Assembly: GCF_000504205.1 (NCBI RefSeq)
Contig: NZ_AZAJ01000001.1
Span: forward strand, 1,524,879-1,588,878
Length of the DNA stretch: 64,000 nt
Reading direction: 5' to 3'
Source of the DNA: Methanolobus tindarius DSM 2278
Lineage (GTDB): Archaea > Halobacteriota > Methanosarcinia > Methanosarcinales > Methanosarcinaceae
The translations under genes were made by a program, and so were the position numbers. Shown here in pieces: positions 56,020-64,000 of this stretch (within the stretch, counting starts at the first letter, position 1; each line of letters starts with the position of its first letter). The notes under the pieces were generated by a model that saw nothing but the letters and a program-made list of their open reading frames with translations, did no database searches and was not told the DNA's origin.

Positions 56020-56252
56020 TATTCATATTTATTTAGTCAACTGCCTCGGAGGTTACGTAAGTCAATATAATAGAAAAATATAAATACAAGATACTATCAA
56101 AATGCATGAGTAATATTTATATAGTGTACTTAAAGGTAACATATATATCTATCGTATGACTATGCAGATTAACCTCCGGGTTATACCCCCAACTTCAAAC
56201 CAGAACATAATAAGAATCGTCTAAAATTATTAAAAATCAATGAGGTGTACAA
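56020..56252 (+). promoter_or_regulatory. Promoter of mtbC2
   Basis: TTTATATAG at about 56116-56124 and ATATATATCTAT near 56143-56154 are TATA candidates upstream of mtbC2. GAGGTG lies six bases before the ATG at 56253. The remaining bases are AT-rich with no gene. Confidence 0.45.
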
Positions 56253-56897
56253 ATGAGCAATGAAGAAATGTTCAAAGAACTCGCAGATGCTGTCGTCACA
56301 TGCAAGAAAGATGTTGTCACAGCAGCTGTAGAGAAGGCAAAGGGCGAGGGCATTCCTGCACCCGAGATCATCGAGAAGGGTCTTGCGTCCGGAATGAACG
56401 AAGTCGGTGTCCTTTTCGAAAGAGGAAAGTTATTCCTTCCTCACGTAATGATGGCTGCAGGCGCGATGGAAGAAGGTGTCAAGCTTCTTGAAGCAGACAT
56501 GCCAAAGGACGCTGTCAGCAAGAAACTCGGTGTAATTGTCAACGGTACTGTCGAAGGTGACGTTCACGACATAGGAAAGGCAATTGTATCCACTATGCTT
56601 CAGTCAGCTGGCTTTGAAGTTCACGACATTGGAAGAGATGTTCCACTCCAGAATTTCATCGACAAGATAAAAGAGACAAATGCAGACATGGTAGGTCTTT
56701 CAGCACTTATGACCACCACTCTCCAGGGACAGAAAGATGTCATCGAGATGCTCAAAGAAAATGGTATGAGGGATGGCGTAAAGGTCATGGTCGGCGGTGC
56801 TCCTGCAACCCAGGCATGGGCTGACAAGATCGGTGCAGACTGCTATGCAGAAAATGCAAGTGAAGCTGTTGTAAAAGCTAAGGAACTTCTACTTTAA
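56253..56897 (+). CDS. mtbC: Dimethylamine corrinoid protein MtbC (copy 2)
   Basis: A 214-residue B12 protein with GDVHDIGKAIV, GLSALMTTTLQGQ and GGAPATQAW. It starts with a normal ATG, unlike copy 1. The last 100 bases, the 13-bp spacer and the first 60 bases of mtbB are practically identical to copy 1. Confidence 0.96.
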   Translation: MSNEEMFKELADAVVTCKKDVVTAAVEKAKGEGIPAPEIIEKGLASGMNEVGVLFERGKLFLPHVMMAAGAMEEGVKLLEADMPKDAVSKKLGVIVNGTVEGDVHDIGKAIVSTMLQSAGFEVHDIGRDVPLQNFIDKIKETNADMVGLSALMTTTLQGQKDVIEMLKENGMRDGVKVMVGGAPATQAWADKIGADCYAENASEAVVKAKELLL

Positions 56898-56910
56898 TTG
56901 AGGTTTTATC

Positions 56911-58314
56911 ATGACAACAGAATATAAATTGAGAATGGGAGACGGAAAGCGTATTTTCATGACAAAGGAGCAGATCGTCGCTGACCTTAAAGAAGGTATG
57001 GCAGATGCTGCAGACCTTGGAAGCATTCCAGATCTCAGTGCAGATGAGATAGATAAGCTCGTAGACATTATCACCATGCCTTCAAGGATGGTTGGTGTTG
57101 AGCAGGGAATGGAAGTTCCAGTAACCCACGATATCGGAACCATAAGAATTGATGGTGACCAGGGTAACAGTGGTGTAGGAATCCCATCCAGCAGACTTGT
57201 CGGTGCAATGATGCACGAGCGTGCATTTGGTGCTGACACAATGGAACTCGGTCACATTGACTACAGTTACAAGCCAGCAAAGCCTGTAATTGCACAGGAA
57301 ATGCAGACAATGGAAATCTGCCAGCAGAACATGATCGTTCCTCTTCTGTACGGTGCAATGCCAAACATGGGTCTTTATTACACACCAGACGGTCCATTTG
57401 AGAACCCTGGAGATCTTATGAAAGCATTCAAGATCGAAGAAGCAAGACAATCCATGGAACACTCTGCAGAACACCTCACAAGGGATATTGTTTGGATCAT
57501 GCAGAGGATGATGGCATCTGGTTCTGACGGTGTCAACTTCGATACTATCGGTGCTGCAGGTGACGGTGATATGTATGCATCACTTCATGCAATCGAAGCA
57601 CTCAGAAAGCAGTTCCCTGATATCTACATTGAAGCAGGTATGGCAGGAGAACTTATGCTTGGAATGCACGGCGAGCTTGAGTACGATGGTACAACTCTTG
57701 CAGGTCTCTGGCCACATGAGCAGGCTCCACTTGTTGCAAAGGCAGGAGCAAACGTATTCGGTCCAGTAGTTAACACAAACACCAGTAAGAGTGCAGCATG
57801 GAACCTTGGAAGAGCTGTTACATTCATTAAAGCAGCTGTTGAAGCTTCAACACTACCATGCCATGTGAACATGGGAATGGGTGTTGGTGGTATTCCAATG
57901 CTTGAAACCCCTACAATTGATGCTGTATCAAGAGCCAGCAAGGCGATGGTTGAAATTGCTGGCGTGGATGGTATATAGATAGGGGTCGGCGACCCGATGG
58001 GTATGCCGATCTCCCACATAATGACCTCCGGTATGAGCGGAATAAGAGCAGCTGGTGACCTTGTTGCAAGAATGGAATTTGCAAAGGGAATGAGAATTGG
58101 AGAAGCAAAGGATTACGTTGCAAAGAAACTTGACGTAACCACAGATGACCTCAGTGACGAATATGTAATGAGAGAACTGAGAGAAGAACTTGGTATAGGT
58201 GTCATCACTTCAGTAGCAGGTGCTCCAAAGGGAATTGCAGCTAAGATGAACATCGAGAAACTTCTCGATCTTAAGATCAACAGCTGTGAGAAATTCAGAG
58301 GCCAGTTGAAGTAA
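56911..58314 (+). CDS. mtbB: Dimethylamine methyltransferase MtbB (copy 2), pyrrolysine at residue 356
   Basis: 467 residues with in-frame TAG at 57976-57978 (codon 356). The 50 bases around the TAG are identical to copy 1, and the GGGTC/GACCC hairpin is kept. Protein differences from copy 1 are scattered and conservative, so both copies should be active. It is followed by a strong terminator. Confidence 0.97.
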
Positions 58315-58321
58315 ATATCTC

Positions 58322-58384
58322 AGGTAATCAGTTTTGAGTTTCACTGTTAGTGAAACTCATTTCCTTTTTGATTACCTTTTTTTC
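58322..58384 (+). terminator. Terminator of mtbC2-mtbB2
   Basis: AGGTAATCA pairs with TGATTACCT (58322-58330 / 58369-58377) outside a perfect 10-bp stem, GAGTTTCACT/AGTGAAACTC (58336-58358), followed by a T run. This is the strongest hairpin in the window. Confidence 0.85.
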
Positions 58385-58422
58385 ATAAATAAAAAACGGA
58401 AATAGATTTTGGAGGCTAATAT

Positions 58423-59079
58423 ATGTCAAATCAGGAAATGTTAGACAAACTTAGGGACACAATTGTCACTCAGAATATTAATGGCTGTGCCGAAGCTACC
58501 CAGGAAGCCCTGGACTCCGGTATGACAGCAGTTGAGATCATCAACGATGGTCTTTCAGTAGGTATGAAGATCATCGGAGACAAATTCGAGGCGGCAGAAG
58601 TCTATCTCCCACAGATCATGATGTCTGCAAAGGCAATGAATGCGGCAATGGAGATCCTTGTGCCTATCCTTGCAGAAGAAAAAGGTGCAGATGATGAAGG
58701 AGTCGGTCTTGCTGTTACTTACGTGCAGGAAGGCGATATTCACGATATCGGCCACCGCCTTGTAACCACCATGCTTGAAGCAAATGGTTTCAGAATAATT
58801 GACATGGGCGTAGATGTACCAAACGACAACATTGTTGAAGAAATTGCAAAACACAAGGGCAAGAAAGTACTGCTCGTGGGTTCCGCACTTATGACAACCT
58901 CAATGCTCGGACAGAAGGACACTGTATCCATGCTTGCAGAAGAGGGTCTTAGAGATTCTGTCAAGATAATGTTCGGTGGAGCACCAGTATCTGACGCATG
59001 GATCGCAGAGATCGGAGCAGATGCAACAGCAGAAAATGCAGCAGATGCAGCTCGTGTAGCACTTGAGATCATGCAGTAA
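58423..59079 (+). CDS. mtmC: Monomethylamine corrinoid protein MtmC (copy 3)
   Basis: A 218-residue B12 protein with GDIHDIGHRLV and the usual GSALMTTSMLGQ and GGAPVSDAW boxes. TTGGAGG precedes the ATG. It precedes mtmB3 by 13 bp. It follows the mtbB2 terminator by about 40 bases, too close for a complete separate promoter outside the hairpin, so partial read-through from mtbC2-mtbB2 is likely. Confidence 0.96.
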   Translation: MSNQEMLDKLRDTIVTQNINGCAEATQEALDSGMTAVEIINDGLSVGMKIIGDKFEAAEVYLPQIMMSAKAMNAAMEILVPILAEEKGADDEGVGLAVTYVQEGDIHDIGHRLVTTMLEANGFRIIDMGVDVPNDNIVEEIAKHKGKKVLLVGSALMTTSMLGQKDTVSMLAEEGLRDSVKIMFGGAPVSDAWIAEIGADATAENAADAARVALEIMQ

Positions 59080-59092
59080 GGGGGCATAAAAT

Positions 59093-60469
59093 ATGACATT
59101 TTCAAGATCAATGGATTGTTTTGAGTTCTATGAGAGAGCAAAGAAGGGAGAGAAGATGACCCAGGATGACTGGGACCTCATGACAATCCCAATGAAGGCA
59201 ATGGAGCTCAAACAGAAATACAACCTTGATTTCAAGAACGAGTTCGTTCCAACTGACAAGGACATGATGGAGAATCTCTTCAAAGCAGGTTTCGATATGC
59301 TTCTTGAGTGCGGTATCTTCTGTACCGACACAAGCCGTGTGGTAAAATACACTGAAGCTGAAATCCTTGACGCTCTTAATAATGTCCAGAAGGAATTCAC
59401 ACTCGGTACTGGCAGAGACGCTGTAAGGGTTCAGAAGAGAAGTGTTGGCGACAAGAGAAAGCCAATCGTACAGGGTGGTCCTACCGGTTCCCCTATTTCC
59501 GAGGACATGTTCATGCCAGTTCACATGAGCTACGCTCTTGAGAAAGAAGTCGACACAATTGTCAACGGTGTCATGATGACAGTCCGTGGCAAGCCACCAA
59601 TTCCAAAGAGTCCGTATGAGGTTCTTGCAGCAAAGACCGAGACAAGGCTCATTAAGAATGCAGCCGCAATGGCCGGAAGGCCAGGCATGGGCATATAGGG
59701 ACCAGAGACTTCCCTGTCCGCTCAGGGAAATATCGCTTCAGACTGCGTCGGTGGCCAGGTCTGTAGTGACAGTCACGAAGTATCACAGCTCAATGAGCTT
59801 AAGATAGACCTTGATGCTATCAGTGTAATGGCACACTATCAGGGTAACAGTGACATTATAATGGACGAACAGATGCCTATCTTTGGTGGCTATGCCGGTG
59901 GCATAGAAGAAACTGCTATCGTTGATATCGCAACTCACATCAACGCTTTTGTAATGAGCAATGCAAGCTGGCACCTTGACGGTCCAGTCCACATCCGCTG
60001 GGGATCCACAAACACCCGTGAGACTCTCATGATTGCAGGATGGACATGTGCAACTATCTCCGAGTTCACAGACATTATCTCCGGTAACCAGTACTATCCA
60101 TGTGCAGGTCCATGTACAGAAATGTGTCTCCTTGAAGCATCCGCTCAGTCTATAACTGACACAGCATCAGGCCGTGAGATCCTCTCCGGTGTTGCAGCTG
60201 CAAAGGGTGTTGTCCAGGACAAGACCACAGGTATGGAAGCAAGGATGATGGGAGAAGTTGCAAGGGCAACCTCCGGAATGGATATTTCTGAGGTTAACAA
60301 GATCCTTGACGCTCTTGTCAGCTCATACGAAGGCAACTATGCAACTGCACCAGAGGGTAAGACTTTCCAGGAATGTTACGATGTTGCAACCGTAACACCA
60401 ACCGACGAATACGTCAAGGTCTACGAAGGTGCACGCAAGAAGCTCGAAGAGTTCGGACTTTCATTCTGA
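59093..60469 (+). CDS. mtmB: Monomethylamine methyltransferase MtmB (copy 3), pyrrolysine at residue 202
   Basis: 458 residues with in-frame TAG at 59696-59698 (codon 202). Roughly 250 bases around the TAG are nearly identical to mtmB1 (about two differences), while sequence further away differs much more at third positions. The TTCCCTG/CAGGGAA hairpin follows the TAG as in the other copies. Confidence 0.97.
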
Positions 60470-60484
60470 AATCAATGAATCCCT

Positions 60485-60556
60485 GTGATAACGTAGTTTA
60501 TCACTTCCCTAACGAGCCAGCGATTTATCACCGCTGGCTCACCTTTGTTTTTTGAC
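60485..60556 (+). terminator. Double hairpin terminator of mtmC3-mtmB3
   Basis: GTGATAA/TTATCAC (60485-60504) is followed by a perfect 9-bp stem, GAGCCAGCG (60514-60522) / CGCTGGCTC (60532-60540), and a T run. The second stem resembles that after mtmB1 (GCCAGCG). Confidence 0.8.
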
Positions 60557-60660
60557 ATTTGTATTTTTTTGTTTATCTTTGATAATTTGATATTCATTAA
60601 GATATTTCTTAAATAAAAAAGACAATTATTTTAATAATTAAAAGGAGTATAGTAACCCTG

Positions 60661-61275
60661 ATGAATTTCAGATTTAAAGATACTCTCACCGAAATACCCT
60701 GGGAAGCCTCAATTCTTTTCATTGGATGGATATGGTTAGGGTGGTCGGTTTTTGGAATGACTTTAGTTAATATGATTTACCCTAGCTTGTATATTTATCA
60801 TTTTTTTGTGGCAGGCATTTACCTTTTACCTGTGGTCATCATTGGCTTTAAAATTTTAAATTACAGAAATGTCAGTGGAATACCTTTATTTTCAGCTTCA
60901 GGATTTATAGGATTATGGACTATTCTAATTCATTTGAAGATGAATCTGGGACTTAATATTGGTGTTTATACAGTAAGAAATATTGAGTTTTTCACAACAC
61001 TGGTATTAGTGGTAATTTTACCTGTGAGTTTCTATATTTACGCCCGATCAATCGGATGTAAGAAAAATATAAAATTGCAGTTTTTTCCTGGCTTTGCAGC
61101 AACTGCATTATTAATTTTACTGGTTAGCAAATTATTAGATTTTTATTATCAAGCAACATTCTCGTTTTTTGGATATTATGCGTTGCTTTCCTCATTACTT
61201 TTTTATTTCCTGTTTTTTATCGGGCCTGTATTAGGTGGCGTGTACATAAAGGAGATAATGTCAAAAGAAAGTTGA
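60661..61275 (+). CDS. Six-helix membrane protein of unknown function
   Basis: 204 residues with about six hydrophobic helices and short loops. It is clearly more A/T-rich than its neighbours. AAGGAG lies before the ATG. No family is recognised and there are no charged catalytic motifs. It is convergent with the Pyl-less MtmB homologue, 9 bp between stops, and stands downstream of the mtmB3 terminator. Confidence 0.7.
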   Translation: MNFRFKDTLTEIPWEASILFIGWIWLGWSVFGMTLVNMIYPSLYIYHFFVAGIYLLPVVIIGFKILNYRNVSGIPLFSASGFIGLWTILIHLKMNLGLNIGVYTVRNIEFFTTLVLVVILPVSFYIYARSIGCKKNIKLQFFPGFAATALLILLVSKLLDFYYQATFSFFGYYALLSSLLFYFLFFIGPVLGGVYIKEIMSKES

Positions 61276-61284
61276 TTTTAAGAT

Positions 61285-62658
61285 TCAAACAGGTTCTCCA
61301 GGCATATCACCCATTATCTCATAAGAGATCTTCCTGTAGAGCGCCAGATATTCCTCGGTGGGCTCCATATCGTATTCTGAGCGGATGTTGTAACATTTTT
61401 CGAAAGGTTTACCTTCTGGTGGATTATTCAGGCGGTTAGCATATTTGGAATAAATTTTCGATACCAGATTATTTGCTTCAGTAAGATTCAACTGCGTAGC
61501 AAGCTGCGCCATTTCTCCCATGAACCTCGATTCAAGCCCTGAGGAGTGATCAGGAGCACTTCCACGTCTTCCGCTTGGACCAAGCAGCATATTTCTTCCG
61601 CAAACGGTATCTCCGATTGCTTGGGCAGCAGTCTCGTAGAACATCATATCGGTGCAAATGCCTGCAGTATTCCAGTAGTAACGTGCAGTATAGTAGTTCA
61701 TATTTCTGGAAATACCAAGTGATGCCAAATTGGATGCCCACATAATCTCCTTTGCAGATGATGAACCCGTGTTAGCGTGTACAGCACCGCATGCATGTAT
61801 ACTTGAATGGGCCAGAACCTTTGATTGTAGTGTCTCTGCAACATCCATAATCGCCAGTCCTTCAGGTGAACCTATACAAGGTCCTCCGAAAACAGGTACC
61901 TGTCCTGTTATATAGTGGTTACCATGCTCCTGGTGGTAGATACATTTTGAAAGGGTTTCGTAGTCTACCTTAAGATCGTCCATGTAGACTTCCTGAGGGT
62001 CACAGGTTGAATAAAGCTCATCTGATGAGACTAGCAGAGATGATGTTGTAAGCGTAGAGGTGCTTGGGCCCATAAGTGCCAGTCCTTCTCTGCCACCTAT
62101 TTTTGTAGCCAGTCTCTCATTCCTGGAAGCCTTGAGGACTGCAAGCATTTCCAGAGGACTTCGGGGTTGTATGTATTCTCCTCCAAACTGGTTCATTGCT
62201 CCACTGTATATGCCTTGTACAACATTTTCCTGCACAGAACTCAGGTTGATATAGAGAAAATTCTGTTCAGAAACACTTCCACCTGTAGGCCCACCGATAA
62301 TTACCGGTGGGAATGATATCATAGGGTACCGATGTGGTACAACCACTTTTTCTTTGAGCCGACCTATTTCAAGGGGATTAGTGGTGTTAAGTGCTTTAAG
62401 TATGTCCTCTTCATCGATGTTGATAACTCTTTGAGTGCTTCTGCAGAAAATTCCTACTGAGTGCAGAAGTTCAATGCCTGCTTCAAAAACAGCATCTCCC
62501 ATTTCAAGGTCATCGGGTACAAAAACTTTAGGGTCATACTCTATTCCATATTTCAGAGCAAGTTCTTCTGATTTCTTGAACACCATGATGTCATGCTCTC
62601 TTTCTGTGCGTTTTTCCCCTCCAATAGCATATTTGAGGTACTTGTAGATGTTTTGCAT
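61285..62658 (-). CDS. MtmB-family methyltransferase homologue lacking pyrrolysine (Met196 at the Pyl position)
   Basis: 457 residues with an uninterrupted frame. It aligns with MtmB over nearly its whole length, for example FPPVIIGGPTGGSVSEQNF against IVQGGPTGSPISENMF, then QVPVFGGPCIGSPEG against EQMPIFGGYAGGIEE, and PPEGKPFEKCYNI against APEGKTFQECYDI. The Pyl context GRPGMGI-Pyl-GPETS is here GREGLAL-Met-GPSTS, with ATG at 62071-62073. Since pyrrolysine binds the amine in MtmB, this protein is unlikely to use methylamine by that mechanism. A Pyl-less MttB relative that uses glycine betaine (MtgB) is a known precedent. No corrinoid protein gene is adjacent on its strand. Confidence 0.85.
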   Translation of the reverse strand: MQNIYKYLKYAIGGEKRTEREHDIMVFKKSEELALKYGIEYDPKVFVPDDLEMGDAVFEAGIELLHSVGIFCRSTQRVINIDEEDILKALNTTNPLEIGRLKEKVVVPHRYPMISFPPVIIGGPTGGSVSEQNFLYINLSSVQENVVQGIYSGAMNQFGGEYIQPRSPLEMLAVLKASRNERLATKIGGREGLALMGPSTSTLTTSSLLVSSDELYSTCDPQEVYMDDLKVDYETLSKCIYHQEHGNHYITGQVPVFGGPCIGSPEGLAIMDVAETLQSKVLAHSSIHACGAVHANTGSSSAKEIMWASNLASLGISRNMNYYTARYYWNTAGICTDMMFYETAAQAIGDTVCGRNMLLGPSGRRGSAPDHSSGLESRFMGEMAQLATQLNLTEANNLVSKIYSKYANRLNNPPEGKPFEKCYNIRSEYDMEPTEEYLALYRKISYEIMGDMPGEPV

Positions 62659-63285
62659 GACTAATCTCCTTAAAATATAAGTTTTCAGTATAGGTCGTAT
62701 TAGGTTTTTGTATTTATATTACAAATAGAATTGCTCCAATTACTTATATTTTTCTATATTTTACTGTTTTATTAATATGTTAAATTTATATACTGTCAAT
62801 TGATGTTGATTTTTAATCAATAATTACTTTCACAAAACAAATAATAGTAATTCTTATATGTAACTAATATTGCAGCAGACAATGTTCTTGTATAACATGC
62901 AGTTCTATAAGGGTTACTTTTATGTGTGTTTTTTTGTCTTCAACTTGCCCGCTCAAAATAACTTGTATTTATATTTTTTTGTATATGGCGAATTGTGATA
63001 ATTGTGATTCCTATTATCAAGAGTGTGAATTTGATATCAATATTTTTCTACTTTTTTATGTTTGCAAATTGATCTTCTATATGTGTAAATCAATATCAAT
63101 CGGCTTATTTTATGTCCTTGTTTTATGTTGTGTTATAATATTTCGATATCCTTCATTATCTTCTATTTATCTCTTTCCCATCCTTCCTTCTAATCCCTTG
63201 TATATAACTTTGTCCATATTGAATAGTAAAATATATATGCTAGCGAGGAGAATTTGAAGATAATCACAATAAGGAGATTGAATTT
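62659..63285 (+). promoter_or_regulatory. Long AT-rich region upstream of mtbA2
   Basis: TATATAAC at about 63200-63207 and ATATATATGC at about 63231-63240 are TATA candidates. AAGGAG lies before the ATG at 63286. A 111-codon frame at 62922-63257 with many Cys, Phe and Ile codons has no ribosome site and is not called. The region also contains the leftward promoter of the Pyl-less gene. Confidence 0.35.
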
Positions 63286-64000
63286 ATGGCAGAATACACC
63301 CCTAAAGAAAGATTAGCACGCGCATTAACAGGCCAGCCTGTAGACAGGATGCCTGCAGTCTCAGTAACCCAGACCGGAACAGTTGGGCAGATGGAAGCCT
63401 GTGGAGCTTTCTGGCCAGAAGCAAACTATGATGCTGAAAAGATGGCAACACTTGCCGAAGCAGGGCACACTGTAATTGGCTTTGAAGCAGTACGTGTTCC
63501 TTTCGACATCACTGCTGAAGCTGAATTCTTTGGCTGTGAGATCAAGGATGGTACACAGGAACAGCAGCCATCCGTAATTGGTCATGTCGTATCCAGCATG
63601 GAAGATATCGAAAATCTTAAAGGCTACGATCTTAGCAACGGCAGGATCAATGTTGTATGTGACGCAATTAAGATCCTTGCAGACAAGTATGGAGACGAAC
63701 TCCCTATCATGGGCAGTATGATTGGTCCTTTCTCCCTTGCTCAGCACATCAATGGTGACGAATGGTTCATGGCTATCATGACAAATGAGGAATTCGGTCT
63801 TGCACTAATGGAGTTCACAACAGAATTTAATGTTGCTTATGCAAAGAAGATGGTTGAGAACGGTGCCGACACAATGGTAATCATTGATCCAACAGCAAGT
63901 GCTCAACTTATCGGTAATGAATTCTACGAGAAATTTGTGGTACCTTACCATAAGAAGATCTGCGATGCAATGCATGAACTCAATGTACCAGTAGTACTTC
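63286..64000 (+). CDS. mtbA: Methylcobamide:CoM methyltransferase MtbA (copy 2), partial
   Basis: The first 238 codons match MtbA1 closely, including [20 protein letters not shown] and [14 protein letters not shown], and the frame is open to the window edge. The cut falls just before the His-X-Cys zinc pair, so those ligands cannot be checked. Start with AAGGAG as in copy 1. It is not preceded by a methanoferrodoxin gene, in contrast to copy 1. Confidence 0.93.
   Translation, partial: MAEYTPKERLARALTGQPVDRMPAVSVTQTGTVGQMEACGAFWPEANYDAEKMATLAEAGHTVIGFEAVRVPFDITAEAEFFGCEIKDGTQEQQPSVIGHVVSSMEDIENLKGYDLSNGRINVVCDAIKILADKYGDELPIMGSMIGPFSLAQHINGDEWFMAIMTNEEFGLALMEFTTEFNVAYAKKMVENGADTMVIIDPTASAQLIGNEFYEKFVVPYHKKICDAMHELNVPVVL

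Noticed and set aside
62922-63257. 111-codon Cys/Phe-rich frame upstream of mtbA2
   Set aside because: No Shine-Dalgarno, low-complexity AT-rich sequence, and it covers the probable mtbA2 promoter.

Overview
The window comes from a methylotrophic methanogenic archaeon. It carries the pyrrolysine biosynthesis genes (pylS, pylB, pylC, pylD), a tRNA-Pyl with a CUA anticodon, six methylamine methyltransferase genes each interrupted by one in-frame UAG, their cognate corrinoid proteins, RamA and MtbA. The gene set, TATA-box promoters, Shine-Dalgarno (SD) sites and moderately AT-rich DNA fit the Methanosarcinaceae, and the protein flavour suggests Methanolobus or a close relative. The genus is an inference.

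Region 1 (1-6025) looks like a replication origin neighbourhood. A partial PAS sensor is followed by about 900 bp of AT-rich DNA with origin-recognition boxes (ORBs) on both sides of an A/T-rich core, then orc1/cdc6, signal peptidase I, the DP1 subunit of DNA polymerase D and an EVE/PUA-like protein. Region 2 (6026-12044, leftward) is pylS-pylB-pylC-pylD-ramA, without pylT. Region 3 (12045-17688) is a structured non-coding stretch, then a receiver-only response regulator, a dCache-HAMP-PAS histidine kinase and two winged-helix regulators of the methanogenesis-regulator (FilR1/Msr-like) type. A second, shorter version of this cassette lies at 31411-34774.

Region 4 (17689-31189) is methylamine cluster A: mtmC-mtmB, an APC permease with three tiny membrane proteins, methanoferrodoxin, mtbA, two paralogous 54-residue membrane proteins on either side of a permease, mtbC-mtbB and a second permease. 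Region 5 (34775-39763) holds an mtbA remnant, a second mtmC-mtmB, an M18 aminopeptidase and tRNA-Pyl. Region 6 (39764-51372) holds cydAB (cytochrome bd), three HyuA-like ASKHA ATPases and a PAS/GAF sensor with no kinase domain. Region 7 (51373-64000) is methylamine cluster B: mttB-mttC-mttP plus two small genes, mtbC-mtbB, a third mtmC-mtmB, a membrane protein, an MtmB homologue with methionine in place of pyrrolysine, and a second mtbA cut by the window end.

Together the genes import mono-, di- and trimethylamine, move the methyl group to a cognate corrinoid protein (MtmB, MtbB or MttB to MtmC, MtbC or MttC), and pass it through MtbA to coenzyme M. RamA re-reduces corrinoid that has become oxidised to Co(II). 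The Pyl system makes the amber codons readable. The sensors and winged-helix proteins are the likely controllers. Cytochrome bd and methanoferrodoxin suggest oxygen defence. The least explained parts are the Pyl-less MtmB paralogue, the HyuA-like trio with its PAS/GAF partner, and several structured non-coding elements.
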